From Ianthella basta (taxonomy: Eukaryota; Porifera; Demospongiae; Verongiida; Ianthellidae): DNA of 64,000 nt. The notes under the pieces were generated by a model. The model had not been told where the DNA came from and made no database searches. It worked only from the letters and a program-made list of their open reading frames with translations. Of this stretch, positions 29,285-42,385 are shown piece after piece. The stretch covers positions 816,501 through 880,500 of the forward strand of contig OZ025889.1 in the NCBI GenBank assembly GCA_964019415.1. Direction: 5' to 3'. The translations under genes were made by a program, and so were the position numbers. How positions within the stretch are numbered: the stretch's first letter is position 1; every line of letters begins with the position of its first letter.

Positions 29285-29866
29285 AAACTAGCTCTGCAGT
29301 CAATAAACACAATCATCTAGTGCATGTATAGATGATACACCTGTGCATGCATGTCATATATATGTACCATTAACAACCAGCCACCATCACTGTCAGATGC
29401 TGGCATGCATGCAGCCTATACACTGCATGTGGCCTGTGATCATCATTGTGTGCCACACTGGCAACATTACACCAGAGCAGGGAAGCCCGCCAAAGGTGGG
29501 CTTTCCTGCTTGAACAGAAATGTACTAATGGCTCTCAGAATTTCATTGAACCGGCCAACAATTGCAATTACCTCAGACTGCCACAGGGGTTATAAAAGAT
29601 GCTTATGTCATAAAGATAACCAAACAACATAAAAAGTTCAGCAATGGTCTAAACAATTCAGTGACTGGACAACATGTGAATATAAATACATGAATAATAT
29701 ACAATGTAGTGAAGTTGACTGTTGAACTCAGAGAAGGTACGTGGAATTAAATGATTGCATGCCTTGTGATCATTTCCTTCTACAGTGTGTCTCAGTCTAA
29801 GTTGTACTAAAGCTGCTTAGTCTTGTCTGTATACCCCAAAGAAGGCTATTTCCACCCCATACTCGC
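29285..29866. other. intergenic, no gene; expected exons 4-5 of copy 5 are missing
   Basis: Between Kelch copy 4 and the broken CARD-ZU5 copy 5. No UPA exon 4 or death-domain exon can be found where the family layout predicts them. The stretch 29360-29640 (AACCAGCCACC... TAACCAAACAACAT) is shared with 34800-35040 downstream of Kelch copy 5, so it is ordinary duplicated 3' flank. Confidence 0.6.
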
Positions 29867-30627
29867 CTCTGTCCTGTCCAGTTGCACTGTCCATTCCTTC
29901 AGATCTGAAGGATGCTGCCATGCAGACAAAGGTGGCGCATTGGACCTGACTCCAACTCAAAGCTGAGTATCCGACATTCAAACTCTGCTGAACTGGAGTA
30001 CATCAGAACCTGCAACCGAGGTGCAGGTACATAACTGTTTGTACATGCATGATTGTGCACCACAGACATGCACACACACATGCACACACACACACTTACG
30101 TGCATGTGTACACATGCACATACACATACACACACACATACACATGCACACACTTGCCTGCACACATGCATACATACATATTAGTATACATATGAATTAT
30201 AGGCAACAGACAGCACAACAACTATCTGGTGAGCTTACATCAAGTGCTTGTGGCAGAAGAGGGGCAAAGACAATATCGATCTGCTGTCCACTCTGAACAC
30301 GTGTGCCTATTCAGAGGCTGGTAGACACAAACGTACAAAGACATGGAGGCTCCACGAAGCAGCTCCTGACCCAGTGAACTGTAGCAGATGCTCTGGTCCT
30401 GTACGCTGGGTGGATCAACATCCATCTCATTACTGTCTGCAGGGTCCACTGCCACAGCATGCAGGTGGACTGGCTGTTGAAATATGATCTACCAGTGGTG
30501 CTTCCACTTCTGCAAGTACTGCACTTATGTTGACGGGGCTGTCTTCAGATGAATGTGAGGATGAATTACCTTTTCAAAACTCTCAGAGAGTGAGAGCTTA
30601 CGGAGGTCACTGACCAAAGGAGGGAGG
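29867..30627 (-). pseudogene. CARD-ZU5 family pseudogene, copy 5 (two partial exons)
   Basis: Only the 3' end of the ZU5 exon (about 30627..30239, linker with VDPPSVQDQSICYSSL) and the UPA exon 3 (30009..29867) remain. The ZU5 core, the HF|S site, the CARD exon and both death-domain exons are gone: a deletion joins the linker (~30627) to sequence homologous to intron 1 of copy 4. The remains carry a 4 bp insertion (CGAT near 30275), a 1 bp deletion near 29915, and a donor changed from GT to GC. It is certainly nonfunctional, although the Kelch gene opposite it (31671) is intact. Confidence 0.85.
30063..30170. repeat. imperfect CA tract in pseudogene copy 5
   Basis: CACACA/TACACA run at the position of intron 2, shared with copies 2-4. 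Confidence 0.8.
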
Positions 30628-31670
30628 AGGAGAATTGACAGTTTTTGATTGAGAAGAATCCGCCAATATTTACCGCCCGCTAAATTGTATAACCATTCAG
30701 GCATAAGACTTATACCTAATCGCTAAGGGTAATTCACCGATTTGCCAAAATTTGCACAATTTGCCAAAATGCCACCAACATTTCCCGCCATACAGAATAT
30801 TAGTCAAACTGTACTGTCTGTCATTAATTTTAGTGTTCTATTTTGAATAGTAAAATGTTCTTTTTTGAATAGTAAGTGTCTCCATGGGTGGTCTAGGATC
30901 ATGCCCCCCAATTAAGGAAAATTGTCTTTTAGGCCATCTGAGATTCATTCTGAATCAATCTGATACAGTAGGTATAGGACGTTACTGCCATTTTCACTGC
31001 AATCAGCAAGCATTCTAGGGGATGCTGGAGTATTTGGTGGAGAGGAAGTTTCTTCAAAATAGGTGGAACCCTTGTCACACACTAGTGGCATTAATTCATT
31101 GTTGCATGATTGTGCTATTGTTGAATAAACTAGCTTAAACCTGAACAATTGATTCAGAACACTGTATTATTACTTACTTATAAGTATAAGATGTGTGTAC
31201 ATACATGTTGCTGGGCTCCCATGCAGACCAGCGTTAAATTAGCTGATGGGACTCTCCTGTTAATAACTAATAATATCAATGTCAATGACATATAATATCA
31301 AAATTGAATATGTAACAACGCAATGCAGTGGGAAATGAGCACCACTTTGAGTTTCATAGTGAAAGTCAACATTGCATGTCATTGATCAGTGATGTACGTT
31401 AAACAGTGTGCAATAACTATAAATGATTGAAACAGTACGTGTAAATGTGCAGGAATCCAGGTTCTACACAGATATAATTTGGTGTACCACAAGCTTAAAA
31501 CTTCTGGCAGGCTTCCAAACTAGTACAACTGTACGCTACAGTCGTTGTCACTGCATGATTTGTTGCTTGCAGGGCATATATTATAAGCTCCTTAATCCCA
31601 TGTTCAGCCCAGACGCGTCCAGCGAAGGGAAAAGTCGAAAGGGAGTCCTCAGGACAACTGATATCACAAC
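30628..31670. other. decayed promoter-side region of pair 5, no CARD exon
   Basis: 30628-30790 resembles intron 1 of copy 4 (TTTTTGATTGAGAA, AAATTGTATAACCATTCAGGCATAAGACTT). From there to the Kelch ATG there is no CARD-like frame; the DNA is AT-rich with no recognised gene. The Kelch promoter must lie in the last few hundred bases. Confidence 0.55.
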
Positions 31671-34600
31671 ATGGCTGTCACAGCTAAGGACTTCTTTCGA
31701 ATGTACAGCAGAAATGCAGCCGCCGGAGCAATATGTGAAGAAAGGCTGTACATTTGGGGAGGACAGTCATCGAGAAGAACAACATCGGTAGAAGAGTTTG
31801 GTGCCTCTTCAGACGAGAGTGATGGAGAGGCCGAACCCGAGGTGATGGTAATTCCCTTCGACCTCCCCAAAGAAGACGACCCTGATAGTGTGATAGACGT
31901 TTACGACATTGCGGACAAGCTGTGGTGGCACTATCCGACGCACGGCGATGTCCCGCGAATGGGTCTAGGCCCTCGATTATGTGGTGTCGACCACTCCCTC
32001 TACCTGTACGGCGGATGGAATAAATACAACTTTAGTTCGGATCTGTATCGACTCGACCTACACACGTACGAGTGGAGAATGGTTGCCCTGAGCAACAACG
32101 TGAAGCCCACCCCTGTGTATCTCACAACACTTGTGGTCTATGAAGGAGTGATCTGCACCTTTGGTGGAGTTGGCCTAGCAGTCTCTGCAGAGAAGCTGGA
32201 AGAGTGTGGAGCGGAGTACCATCAATATAAGGCCATACCTAAACCTTGGGGCTGGAACAATGAGTACCACGAGTTCAGCATTAAAGAGCGTAAGTTAGCT
32301 ACTTCTACTCCAACACTCTGACTACATGTCACTGCATTGTGTATATTAGTTCCCGTACACTGCAGTGTATTCAATAGTCTACACTGCACAGGTTTGCAGT
32401 GTGAAACATCTAGTCAAGACTGCATGATTCAAGATGTGTTAGTCTCGTCCCCAGCCCACCACTTCTGCTAACAAATGGCCGCGGAAAGGTGGTCTGGTAT
32501 CTTTGGGCCGATTCCTTGGCTCGCCTCGACGCATCTCGACTATGTTGCATGGCCAATCAGATCGCCGCTTGATCACGTGCCTACCGAAACCACGCGTGCG
32601 CCTCGTAGGTGAACATATATGGGATGACTCTCAAATGTTCTTTTTGGATCTGGATCATGCCACAGAATTAACTGGATCCCAATTGTGGACTATCCATAAT
32701 CCAAGAAAGAACACTTACACCTTGAGACTCCTCCCTATTCAGCTTCACATACAAGGTTTGTGCGTGGTTTTTGGTAGACACATGACCAAGCAGCAATCTG
32801 ATTGGCCAAAATTATTTGGGATGGCGAGATTAAAGAAATCAGCTCAAACATACCAGACCACCTTTTCCACAGCCATTTTGTTAGCGGAAGTGGTGGGCTG
32901 GGAACGAGACTAAAGATGTGTAGGTTTCACTGAAAGAGTGAGATCATTGTCTGCTTCATTGCTGCAAGTGACACACAAGTGGCTCCCACTCCTCTCTCTT
33001 CGTTCTCTGCAGGTTGCTGGACGGCTTACAAAGTGGCCAACCACCCACCACCTGTCAGTGCTATGGACATGGTGATGGTTGACAAACACCGTGCCATCCT
33101 TTATGGAGGAGGGTCAAGAGCAGGCATTGTCCGTCGTGTGTTCCTGTTCAATCTTCAGACAAGGGTGCGAGACACATGTGACTAGCCAGCAAAGCGTGAA
33201 CTGTCTTATCATATATACTCCTTTTCACTGTGCTTATAGGAGTGGCTTGAGCCAGCACGCCCCCCAGATGACCCAGCCATCCCTTGGCCGAGCCGAAGAG
33301 TATTTCACACTCTGTCTTGCCTTCATGATCCCAGCACAGTGGGAAAGATGGTGTACAGCCAACGGATACACCAGAAGGTACTTCTTCTAGGAGGAAAAGA
33401 TAAAATTTATCTTATCTCACATGAGGAGTGGCTGTTAGAAATTGTGGAAGACAACATTACTTGGAAGAAGGTAGTTTAAAGAGTACACAGCTTGTCACAT
33501 GTTTAGGTATAGCATTTTAAACCCTAATTATAATTCAATGATTAATTAATTGATTATGTTTTAGGTTCCATTTATTAATGGCATTTGGTGCTAAATAATT
33601 ATGTATTTTATGAGAAATTTTCCTGACAGCTTATGAGAGTAGCATCGGCTTCACTTCTTTGCCTGCAGCTCAACCTGGGTGTTAAGCCTCCTCGCTCTTG
33701 GCACATTGCCTGCACACACTACCCCTCCATGGGCCAGAGTGAGGTGCTGCTGTTTGGAGGAAATGTGCATGTGAAGCCAGGTGAAAAGGAGAGAGTAGAG
33801 ACAGCAGACCTGCGAATACTGAGCTGGGGTGGGTGGATGCATTGGCACTTATTGCAAGTTTTTTTACACAAACTGTTATACAGTAGAACCTCACTTAACC
33901 AGGCACCATGGGACTGGGCAGTGCCTGTAGCTCAGAAATGACCGTATCTTAGAAATACCAACACTACAGATTAAATGTATAATTATATCAGAATACACAG
34001 TGAAAAAATAGCAAGACTTAGTGACAATACAGATTAAATGCAATGTAATTACAATAATTGCAATTAAGCTGTAATACAGTACTCATGGTACTGTACTGTA
34101 ATACAGTACATATAGTACTGTACATGTAATACAGTACATACACATAAGTAAAAGTTTTTTTAAAAACTGAAAAAAATTTGTAGATAAACCTTTTTTTATA
34201 AATTCTTTTTTGCCTGCCCAGTAGAGATAAGTGCCCGTAACTAAGAGGTCCAGATAGGGGAGGTTCTACTGTAATTTCCCATGCACATACAGATCATGAT
34301 GTAAGCTTCCTACTCTTTAAGCCCTCTGTCAAATCTTACTTTTACCCAATGCAAGGACTGAAGTGTGCAAATGTGGTCACTCAGCACTGATCCATGCAGC
34401 ATTGTAGCTATTCAGAGTGATAATGTTGATATAGATGTTAATGGCATCATTGTGTTGTGGTTATGAAGCAATGCTTCTGACATGGGTTACCACACACAAG
34501 AGTGAACATGACAGGGAGGGTATACACTTCTTGTACCCATGCACAGGTGTTCCCAGACTCAGTGAGCTGTGTTTGCAGGCTACCACTGTGCTGCAAGATG

Positions 34601-34719
34601 GCTACCTGCAGTCTCAAGTGAGCAGGAATGTGCTTCCAGAAGCACTGGCAGCAGCAGTGATGGAGCACAGGAGGAAGATGAGGGTCTATAAGCCTCAGGC
34701 TATTGTCCTCCCTGAATGA
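31671..34719 (+). CDS. Kelch beta-propeller, KLHDC2-like, copy 5 (partner lost)
   Basis: Exons 31671..32289, 33013..33164, 33240..33470, 33669..33828, 34547..34719; 444 residues, fully open. Very close to copy 4 in exons 1-2 (SRNAAAGAICEERLYIWGG). Blade 5 reads GGKDKIYLISHEEW, so this loop varies between copies. BC-box-like LSELCLQATTVL and LPEAL are kept. Intron 1 contains a 473 bp Mutator-like element and intron 4 a pogo-like MITE, both absent from copy 4. It has kept an intact frame although its divergent CARD-ZU5 partner is destroyed. Confidence 0.85.
32440..32912. mobile_element. 473 bp MULE-like element (9 bp TSD) in Kelch copy 5 intron 1
   Basis: Begins TAGTCTCGTCCCCAGCCCAC and ends GTGGGCTGGGAACGAGACTA; the inverted repeats extend ~60 bp. 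The 9 bp duplication AAGATGTGT flanks it (32431..32439, 32913..32921). Kelch copy 4 has the empty site (AAGATGTGTAGGTTTC near 27890), which proves insertion. An incidental 136-codon ORF inside has no recognisable homology. Confidence 0.85.
33881..34271. mobile_element. 391 bp pogo/Tigger-like MITE
   Basis: CAGTAGAACCTCACTTAACC at the left and GGGGAGGTTCTACTG at the right, both bordered by TA (the target duplication of Tc1/mariner/pogo elements). It lies in intron 4 of Kelch copy 5; the same intron in copy 4 lacks it. The interior is AT-rich and noncoding. Confidence 0.75.
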
Positions 34720-35106
34720 AAACTATATCTCTGCAGTCAATAAACACAATCATCTACTGCATGATACACCTGTGCATGCATGTCATATATGTGTACCATT
34801 AACAACCAGCCACCGTCACTGTCAGATGCTGGCAGCCTACACTGTGGCCTGTGATCATCATTGTGTGCCATGCCACACTGGCAACATCGCACCAGAGCAG
34901 GGAAGCCTGCCAAAGGTGGGGTTTCCTGCTTGAACAGAAATGTACTAATGGTCAGAATTTCATTGAACCAACAATTGCAATTATCTCAGACTGTCACAGG
35001 GATTATAAAAAATACTTATCACAAAATACACAAACAACATAAAACTTTAGCAGTGGTCTAAAAAATCAGCAAATGATTGGACAACATGAGTGTGAGAATG
35101 GAAGAA
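34720..35106. other. tail-to-tail intergenic region, no gene seen
   Basis: 3' flanks of Kelch copy 5 and CARD-ZU5 copy 6. It shares ~280 bp with 29360-29640. No ORF or RNA gene recognised. Confidence 0.55.
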
Positions 35107-36666
35107 CTAGTGTCTTGCACTAGCAAGATTCTGTACAAAATTGCTGAGGTAGAAAATGGCGTCACCTGTTGCACCTGTACCTCTGGAAGTTAGCTGAAGT
35201 GCAGCCATAAGTCTGTAGTAAGTGATGTCAGAAGGGTTCAGGGTGCGTCCGACCCATTTGAGGAGCATTTGGTGGCAAGGTTCACTCGGCTCCTGCTGAT
35301 TTTCAGATGCTATGTCAATTGCTGCAATGTCTGAGTCTGTCAGGCCAAGCATCCTGCCCACCATCCTCCATACACACACAAGCTTCGGGGACAGGCATAG
35401 GAACAGGGCATCCCGCTCAGCCCTACCAGGTGAAATGATTCTCTTCTCCTCTATGCTACATGATAGTGTTAGATAGGGGTGGTTCACACGCAACCAAGCA
35501 ATGAAGCGAGTTGAAATGCTGTCATTTCCCTCTGCCAGAGTTTCAGAAGTAACCAAGTTGAATGACTGCAGGTAGCTTCGTAGAATGGGGACCAGGTCAT
35601 CTGATCTACCAATGTCATCTAGGCTCACTAGTACCTTGCCAAATGTGAGTGCCTGTGCAGTGTCCCTTGCACGTCTGAACATCTCATAAGCTCTCTCCCC
35701 AACATTGAGAGCACTCCCTGCAGTGTAGCCCGACATGACTTGATCTATCGTGAGAGGTTGGAGACCGAGAGAACTTCCAAGAGTGACCAACTGGTCTCCT
35801 GGTATCATGATGGAGAGCAGGGCAAGGACATAGCAGTCTCTTTCCCACCGTAGGGTTAAGGGGGTGGGAGGGGTTGGAGGGAGGGGCTCTGGAGGGGTAC
35901 CCTGCATGTGATCTAAGGCAGTGTGTCCTGCACGACAGGGATATATGCAGTAGTTAATACAATGTATATACATGGGTATACATACAATACTGTAGTTACA
36001 TGTATGTATCTACTGTACTAGGACCACAATGTATGGATCTTACCAAAGAGTACAGATGTACAGTCTAATCACACAGGCAAACATATATAATAGCATGTTC
36101 CATACAGTACTGTAATTGCATTACAAAGGCATTCAACTAAGGCCACACATCCTACAATTCAGCACACATACACACTGTATAAAATGGAATGGTAAGACCG
36201 TTTAACAACAATTGCGTCGCCTGGCTTGCTTACCACATGACTGAAGCCCTGTTGGGCCATTTGAATCCAAATTGCTACAAACCGCACTCTGTGTTGCTTC
36301 ACTGTTCACAGTTCTCGGTCGATCTGCTTGACAGGTGAGGTAGCAGTGAGCTGTAGGCCAAGAGCCCTCCACTGTTACTGGGTATTGGAGGGGGAGGGAG
36401 GCTCCACTGTTGTGCACTGTGACCAGTGACTTTGGGAGGAGGTCGGACAATTTGGACATGTCTTCATTCAGCAACTGAGTCACAGTTGTGAGGTGCTCCA
36501 GCAAAATCTACAAGTGTTGAAAGACAAGCAATATTAAAATGGCTGACTCACTTCACCACAAATACACACACAATTATATGCACAAATGCATACACACACA
36601 CACACACAAGCACACACACACATCACCACACCACACACATGGGTACACACACACGCATGCATGCAT

Positions 36667-36717
<51 letters not shown>

Positions 36718-38537
36718 CCACTCCCACACTCCATATTCACCTCTTTTGTGCTCAGTTCCACTCTCCACTCTTGAATTGAGGAGGGCTCACTGTGCAATCG
36801 AATCAGTTGTAGATGCACTTCCAGGCGAAAGGACACAGTGTCAATCTCACTTCTTGCACGCCTTCGGCACACTGCCAAATCCTATATATGTAAACCAGAA
36901 ATAAGTGAGTCTGTTAAAAAGCACAAGGTGCTGCCTGGAGTCAGTAGTCAATAAACAGTGCACATTCACCAATGACTGTGTTTTAGGTTAGCACTGTGTA
37001 TGCACTGTGTAGGTAGCCAAGCAGCAGTGTACTGTGTGGACATTGTGTACTGACAGTACCTTAAGCGCTCTGGGAAGGAGTGGAACAAGGACAATCTCAG
37101 CCATCCACCTCACCATCTTGTCTCTCCCTGCAGGCTGACAGACACACGCAATGATAGACAGGTATGCCGACGTTTCGTTGACGGGCTCTTGTTGTAATGC
37201 TGTGCTGGATGCAGTGTTGACTGGTGCACACTGATCTACTTCCATTGCCTCTTCATCACCGCAACCATCACTTGCATCTTGGCGTAGGAGTACTTGGTCA
37301 ACATGGGCATCTTGGCGAACAAGTGCTTGGCGCTGTTCTTCAACTGATGCTTTGTTACTTTCTTCAACTGATGCCTCGCTACTGGCGTTCTGCATTTCAA
37401 TGAGCGTTGTTCTTTTCTCTGCTGCACTGGAGCATGTTGCTGACTCCATCACCTCCTGCTTCACCTTCTTGCAGCGGACATGAGGACTGCCAGACTTATC
37501 ACTGTCAAAACTGTCTGAAATACTCAGTTTGTGCAGAGACTCTCTCACACAAGATGCAGTAGTCAGCCTCTTTCTTACATGAGACACAGTAGTCTGCTTC
37601 TTTGTGGTACCAAACCTCTTCTTCGGTGCGTCTATGGCACAGAACTTGCTGAAGTGGCGTAGAGGAAGGTTGACATACGGGTAGCCATCACTGAAAAGGG
37701 CCTGCTCCTCCACCTCCACCTTCCCTCTCCTTTCGGACACGACAAAGGCTGTGGAGTAATCTTTTAGTGAGCATCCTCCAAATGACAAGCAATGTGGCAG
37801 TTCAATCCACACATCAGAGTGGAACTTCACTCCATCTGAGGCATCTACCAACTTGGCCTCAAACTCAAACACACCACTGCAAAGGACAGAGCCTTCAAAC
37901 ATGGAATGGGAGAGGAATTGATTAATTTCTGCCTCCACTGTTACCAGCCGAAAGGATACCTCCACTTGCTCCTCCCCCAAAATGGCTCCAGCAGGGATGT
38001 ACACTGTCACTCCATAGACAGGTGAGTACAGGACACCACCAGTGGAGGAGAAAATGGCCAACGGGTTGTCATCAAGGGGACAGTGGTACTTGAATGGAGG
38101 CAAGGATGCTGTGGCTAACTCCGCACCTTGTGAAGAATCTACAGGCAGATGATGACGTTGCATTAAACAAAACACGCACACACATGCAAATTATATAACA
38201 TGAAGTTATGTACTGCAATTAGAGCTATGCAGTTAGGCAGTATGACTACACAAAGTGATACACAAGAGCATAAAGTAATGAAACAACACAACTGATGTAT
38301 TATGCTAGTGAATATTTATAATGTAGAGCATGTGATGTGTGTTTATTGGCAACATTACCACCTTGGTTAGGGTGTGTGACACTGAATCTTCTATGCTACC
38401 GGTATTGTAATGATTGCATAATACTTATGATGATGTCATAAAATTTAAAAATGCATACTTACACACATGTACGTACATGCACACACACAGACATACACAT
38501 ATGCATGCGCACATGCATGCACACACACATACACGCA

Positions 38538-38571
<34 letters not shown>

Positions 38572-38580
38572 CACACACAC

Positions 38581-38654
<74 letters not shown>

Positions 38655-38658
38655 ACAC

Positions 38659-38741
<83 letters not shown>

Positions 38742-39136
38742 GACGTACCAGTAACCATTTCACTTGCAACATGCTCTTCTTCCAACCTCTTCACGTCTAC
38801 TCCTGTAGCCTTGGTCAATGCTGAAAACAGCATATTATGGTTCTGTACGGCTGGCGCAGACTCCTTCAGAGCCAGAAGGAAACCTCGACGGAGTGCTTGC
38901 GACTTCTTTCGCGTTAACAAGGCTGGAAATGCTACCGCTGCATCGCCCTTCGTTTTCGTCTTCAATACTTCTTGACGTTTCTCACTGATTAACTGATATT
39001 TTACTAAAGTGGGCAATATAATGTCCCAATCCGTGTGTTGTAGGACAGTATCGTACATATCGCTGCGTAGAACCTGTGCCAGCCGATCATCTTGCTCCGG
39101 GCTCAGTTGTTTGGATACAGCATCCTTGCCCGCCAT
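35107..39136 (-). CDS. CARD-ZU5-UPA-DD-DD protein, copy 6 (intact, divergent)
   Basis: Exons 39136..38749, 38138..37060, 36881..36741, 36507..36234, 35927..35107; 900 residues, phases 1,0,0,1 as in the others. CARD-like exon MAGKDAVSKQLSPEQDDRLAQVL; ZU5 with GGVLYSPVYGV and RHFS at 37648..37656; linker carries short EE(S/Q)-rich repeats (VEESNKASVEEQRQAL); UPA in exons 3-4. Exon 5 is much diverged from copies 2-4 (resembling copy 8): first DD reads LALLSIMIPGDQL...FGKVLVSLDDIGRSDDLVPIL, a clear death-domain helix pattern, and second DD VWRMVGRMLGLTDSDIAAID. Pairs with Kelch copy 6, 132 bp between ATGs. Confidence 0.85.
36590..36715. repeat. (CA)n tract in intron 3 of copy 6
   Basis: CA repeats following the UPA exon donor (GAG|GTGAAT); the tract is in a different intron than in copies 2-5. 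Confidence 0.85.
38464..38740. repeat. compound (CA)n array, intron 1 of copy 6
   Basis: ~275 bp of CA with CACG and a CTCTCTCTCT interruption, ending 8 bp from the CARD-exon donor. Confidence 0.95.
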
Positions 39137-39268
39137 TAGTACGCACTACATCCGCCACTTACCCCCACTTGAAGCTAGAATACACATACTAAAAACAGTG
39201 GGACGGGCACACCACTTGTGCGGATATAGAATTCAAAGGGGATTTCCCACTGATTACGTCATGTGAAC
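39137..39268. promoter_or_regulatory. bidirectional promoter, pair 6
   Basis: 132 bp between divergent ATGs, nearly identical to the spacer of pair 7 (43843..43973), both containing GGGACGGGCACACCACTTG and GATTACGTCATGTG. TTACGTCA is a plausible CREB/ATF site. Confidence 0.6.
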
Positions 39269-41798
39269 ATGGCCGTCTCACCAAAGGACTTTTTTCGATT
39301 GCACACCAGAAATGGTGGCTGTGGTACAATATACAGGGGACGGATGTACCTTTGGGGAGGCCAGTCATCTAGAAGGACAACTTCGGCCGAAGAATTTGGC
39401 GCAGATTCAGACGACAGTGACGGAGAGGCGGAGAGCAAGGAGATCGTTCTCCCGGTCGACCTCCCAGAAGAAAACGATCCCGATAGTGTGATGGATGTAT
39501 TTAACATTGAAGACAAGTTGTGGTGGCACTACCCGACACACGGCGATGTGCCTCGAATGGGTCTTGGCTCCCGCATGTGCGTCGTCAAGGGCTCCCTCTA
39601 CCTGTGCGGCGGGTGGAATAAATACGACTTTAGTTCGGATCTGTACCGACTCGACCTAAACACGTACGAGTGGAGGATGGTTGCCCTGAGCAACGACGTG
39701 AAGCCCACCCCTGTGTATCTCACAACCCTTATGGTCTATGAAGGAGTGATCTGCACCTTTGGTGGAGTTGGCCTAGCAGTCTCTGCAGAGAAGCTGGAAG
39801 AGTGTGGAGCGGAATACCATCAATATAGTACCATACCTAAACTTTGGGGCTGGAACAATGAGTACCACGAGTTCAGCATTAAAGAGCGTAAGTTACTTCT
39901 CCAGCACTCAGACCTTTGTATATTTGGTTCTATGGCTTGCACTCAGCTGTCCAAAGCTGAGAAAATATGCAGGTTCACTGACAGAGGGGCATCATTGTTC
40001 TTAGTTTGCTAACACCCACTCCTCTCTTCTTGCTCCCCAGGTTGCTGGACAGCTTACAAAGTGGCCAACCGCCCACCACCTGTCAGTGCTATGGATATGG
40101 TGATGGTTGATGACCACCGTGCTGTCCTTTACGGAGGTAGGACAGCAGAGGGCAGGCTCTGTCGTGTGTTCCTGTTCAATTTCCAAACAAGGGTGAGGCT
40201 CTTTAACAAGGCAGCAAAGATTGAAGCTGTACTAGCTTACATACTGAGAACACTAGTTACTATTTCAGCATCCACCCAAGAGAATACTGGGTCTGCCTGT
40301 GTGGCTGTATCGTATGTCCCATTAGGAGCTCTAGTGTTCCCTAAAGGGGTCTGGTGGCCATGCTTTATTGCAGGAAGATGTCAGATTCCTGGCATCACAT
40401 GACTCCCCCAAGATTGAGTCTGATGCAATCACGTTTCTGTCATTTTTATTACAATTAGCAAACAATTTGTTGCAGGGGGAGGTTCCCCTACTTTCTCAGT
40501 AGACTGATCCGTGGCAGCAATGGTCCTGTTTGTCTGCATGTAGGTGTGGCTTGAGCCGGCACGCCCCCCAGATGACCCAGCCATCCCTTGGCCTAGCATC
40601 AGGTCATTCCACACTCTGTCTTGCCTTCATGAGCCCAGCACAGTGGGGAAGATGGTGTACGGCCAACCAGTACACCAGAAGGTGCTTCTTCTTGGAGGAA
40701 AACATGACGATGACTGGATCTCACATGAGGAATGGCTGTTAGAAATTGTGGAAGACAACATTACTTGGAAAGAGGTACCTACCTAGCTATCATATGTGGT
40801 TATTTGGGGGGGGGGGGGGAATTTTGCACACTTAGCATTTATCGTTCACTGACTGCTCTTACTAATACCTTCAGGTTTTTCTTTCATCTGCAGCTCAACC
40901 TGGGTGTTAAGCCTCCTCGCTCTTGGCACATTGCCTGCACACACTACCCCTCCATGGGCCAGAGTGAGGTGCTGCTGTTTGGAGGAAATGTCCATGTCAA
41001 GCCTGGTGAAATGGAGAGAATGGACTATGCTGACCTGCAAATACTGAGCTGGGGTAGGTGGGTGCTTATTATTGTAAATGATACAATACAACCATATGCA
41101 TACAAGTTTTTGTGGGATATTGTTTTTGCGAATTTTACAAGTTAGTGGACATCCACGAAAAGAAAATCACGAATCTCCCTTCTGCCATCAGACATTAGGA
41201 CATTAGAACTGTGAAAGGAAGTTTAGAAATCCTCTGGCAAGGGGCATCTGTGAAAAATGTATGTGTCTTGCAATAATTTGTACACATATGTAATTATGGA
41301 ATACCGGTAGATTAAGGGGTGCTATGGTAACTTAGCCTGGTAGTGGGGTACATTATGAGTGGTGAACATTTATTCATGTCAGTCCTCATACTTACCTGCC
41401 TATTGAACCTTAGCACAGGGAACATTGTGTGTGTGTGGCACCTTGGACATGCGTTGTTGTTTGCATTCACTGCTACTAGTACAAATAGCAGTATTTTTTG
41501 TTGTTCCTAATGTGCTATGACAAGAGTACTCTTGGCTATGGTAACAAAGTCTTTCAAATTTCTGTCTAGTGACATTAATGCAAGAGTGCACACAATAGGA
41601 TACTCCTTCTTGTACCTGTTCACAGGTATTCCCAGACTCAGTGAGCTTTGTTTCCAGGCTGCCACTGTGCTGCAAGATGGCTGCCTGCAGTCTCTAGTGA
41701 GCAGAAATGTGCTTCCAGAAGCACTGGCAGCAGCAGTGAGGGACCACAGGAGGAAGATGAGGGTCTACCAGCCTCAGGCTATTGTCCTCCCTGAATGA
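39269..41798 (+). CDS. Kelch beta-propeller, KLHDC2-like, copy 6
   Basis: Exons 39269..39887, 40041..40192, 40544..40774, 40894..41053, 41626..41798; 444 residues, all phases kept. Start MAVSPKDFFRLHTRNGGCGTIYRGRMYLWGG, clearly a different subgroup from copies 1-5. YLCGGWNKYDFSSD replaces YLYGG in blade 2. The end of exon 1 is almost identical to copies 4-5 (SAEKLEECGAEYHQYSTIPKLWGWNN) although its start matches copy 7, which suggests gene conversion between paralogues. Exon 5 keeps LSELCFQAATVL and LPEAL. Head to head with intact CARD-ZU5 copy 6. Confidence 0.85.
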
Positions 41799-42115
41799 AA
41801 TTAGGTGTTGTAAAGCATCTTCTTTCAATGTTGCATCTGTACATACATAGACGTATTTAAGCGATTCTCCCAATTTATGAATTAATCTCTTTAAATTACA
41901 CTCTGGCAACCAGAAAAGTTTTTTCTCAGCAAGACAATGTACATTGTTCATCTCATTTTAATCATCATTGTGTTATGTATTTGTAGGCATGCATCTTAAG
42001 AGCTACGTAGTATAATGACATGCAGTTTATTACCCTATATTTCACATATTAAATACATACTACACAGTGTCTGTGTATGTGTGGGTAGTTGGTACACAGT
42101 ACAAGATACAAAGGG
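41799..42115. other. tail-to-tail intergenic region, no gene seen
   Basis: 3' flanks of Kelch copy 6 and the AP1S fragment; repeated at 46408..46722. Confidence 0.6.
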
Positions 42116-42297
42116 TTAAACGAGTCCCATCTCTTCCAGTAAGTTCTGAGACACTCTGGGGTTTTCAGTCTCCTGTGAACACACAAATATCAGCCAATCA
42201 GAAGACAGTCACCAGCATAATTATTGTGAATCAATAAAATACTGCAATAGCAGAATGCATCTACAAACACCACTCATCACAACAAACAACACACTGC

Positions 42298-42385
<88 letters not shown>

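Noticed and set aside
32503-32913. 136-codon ORF inside the 473 bp element
   Set aside because: No homology, spans the terminal repeat, not conserved; the element is non-autonomous.
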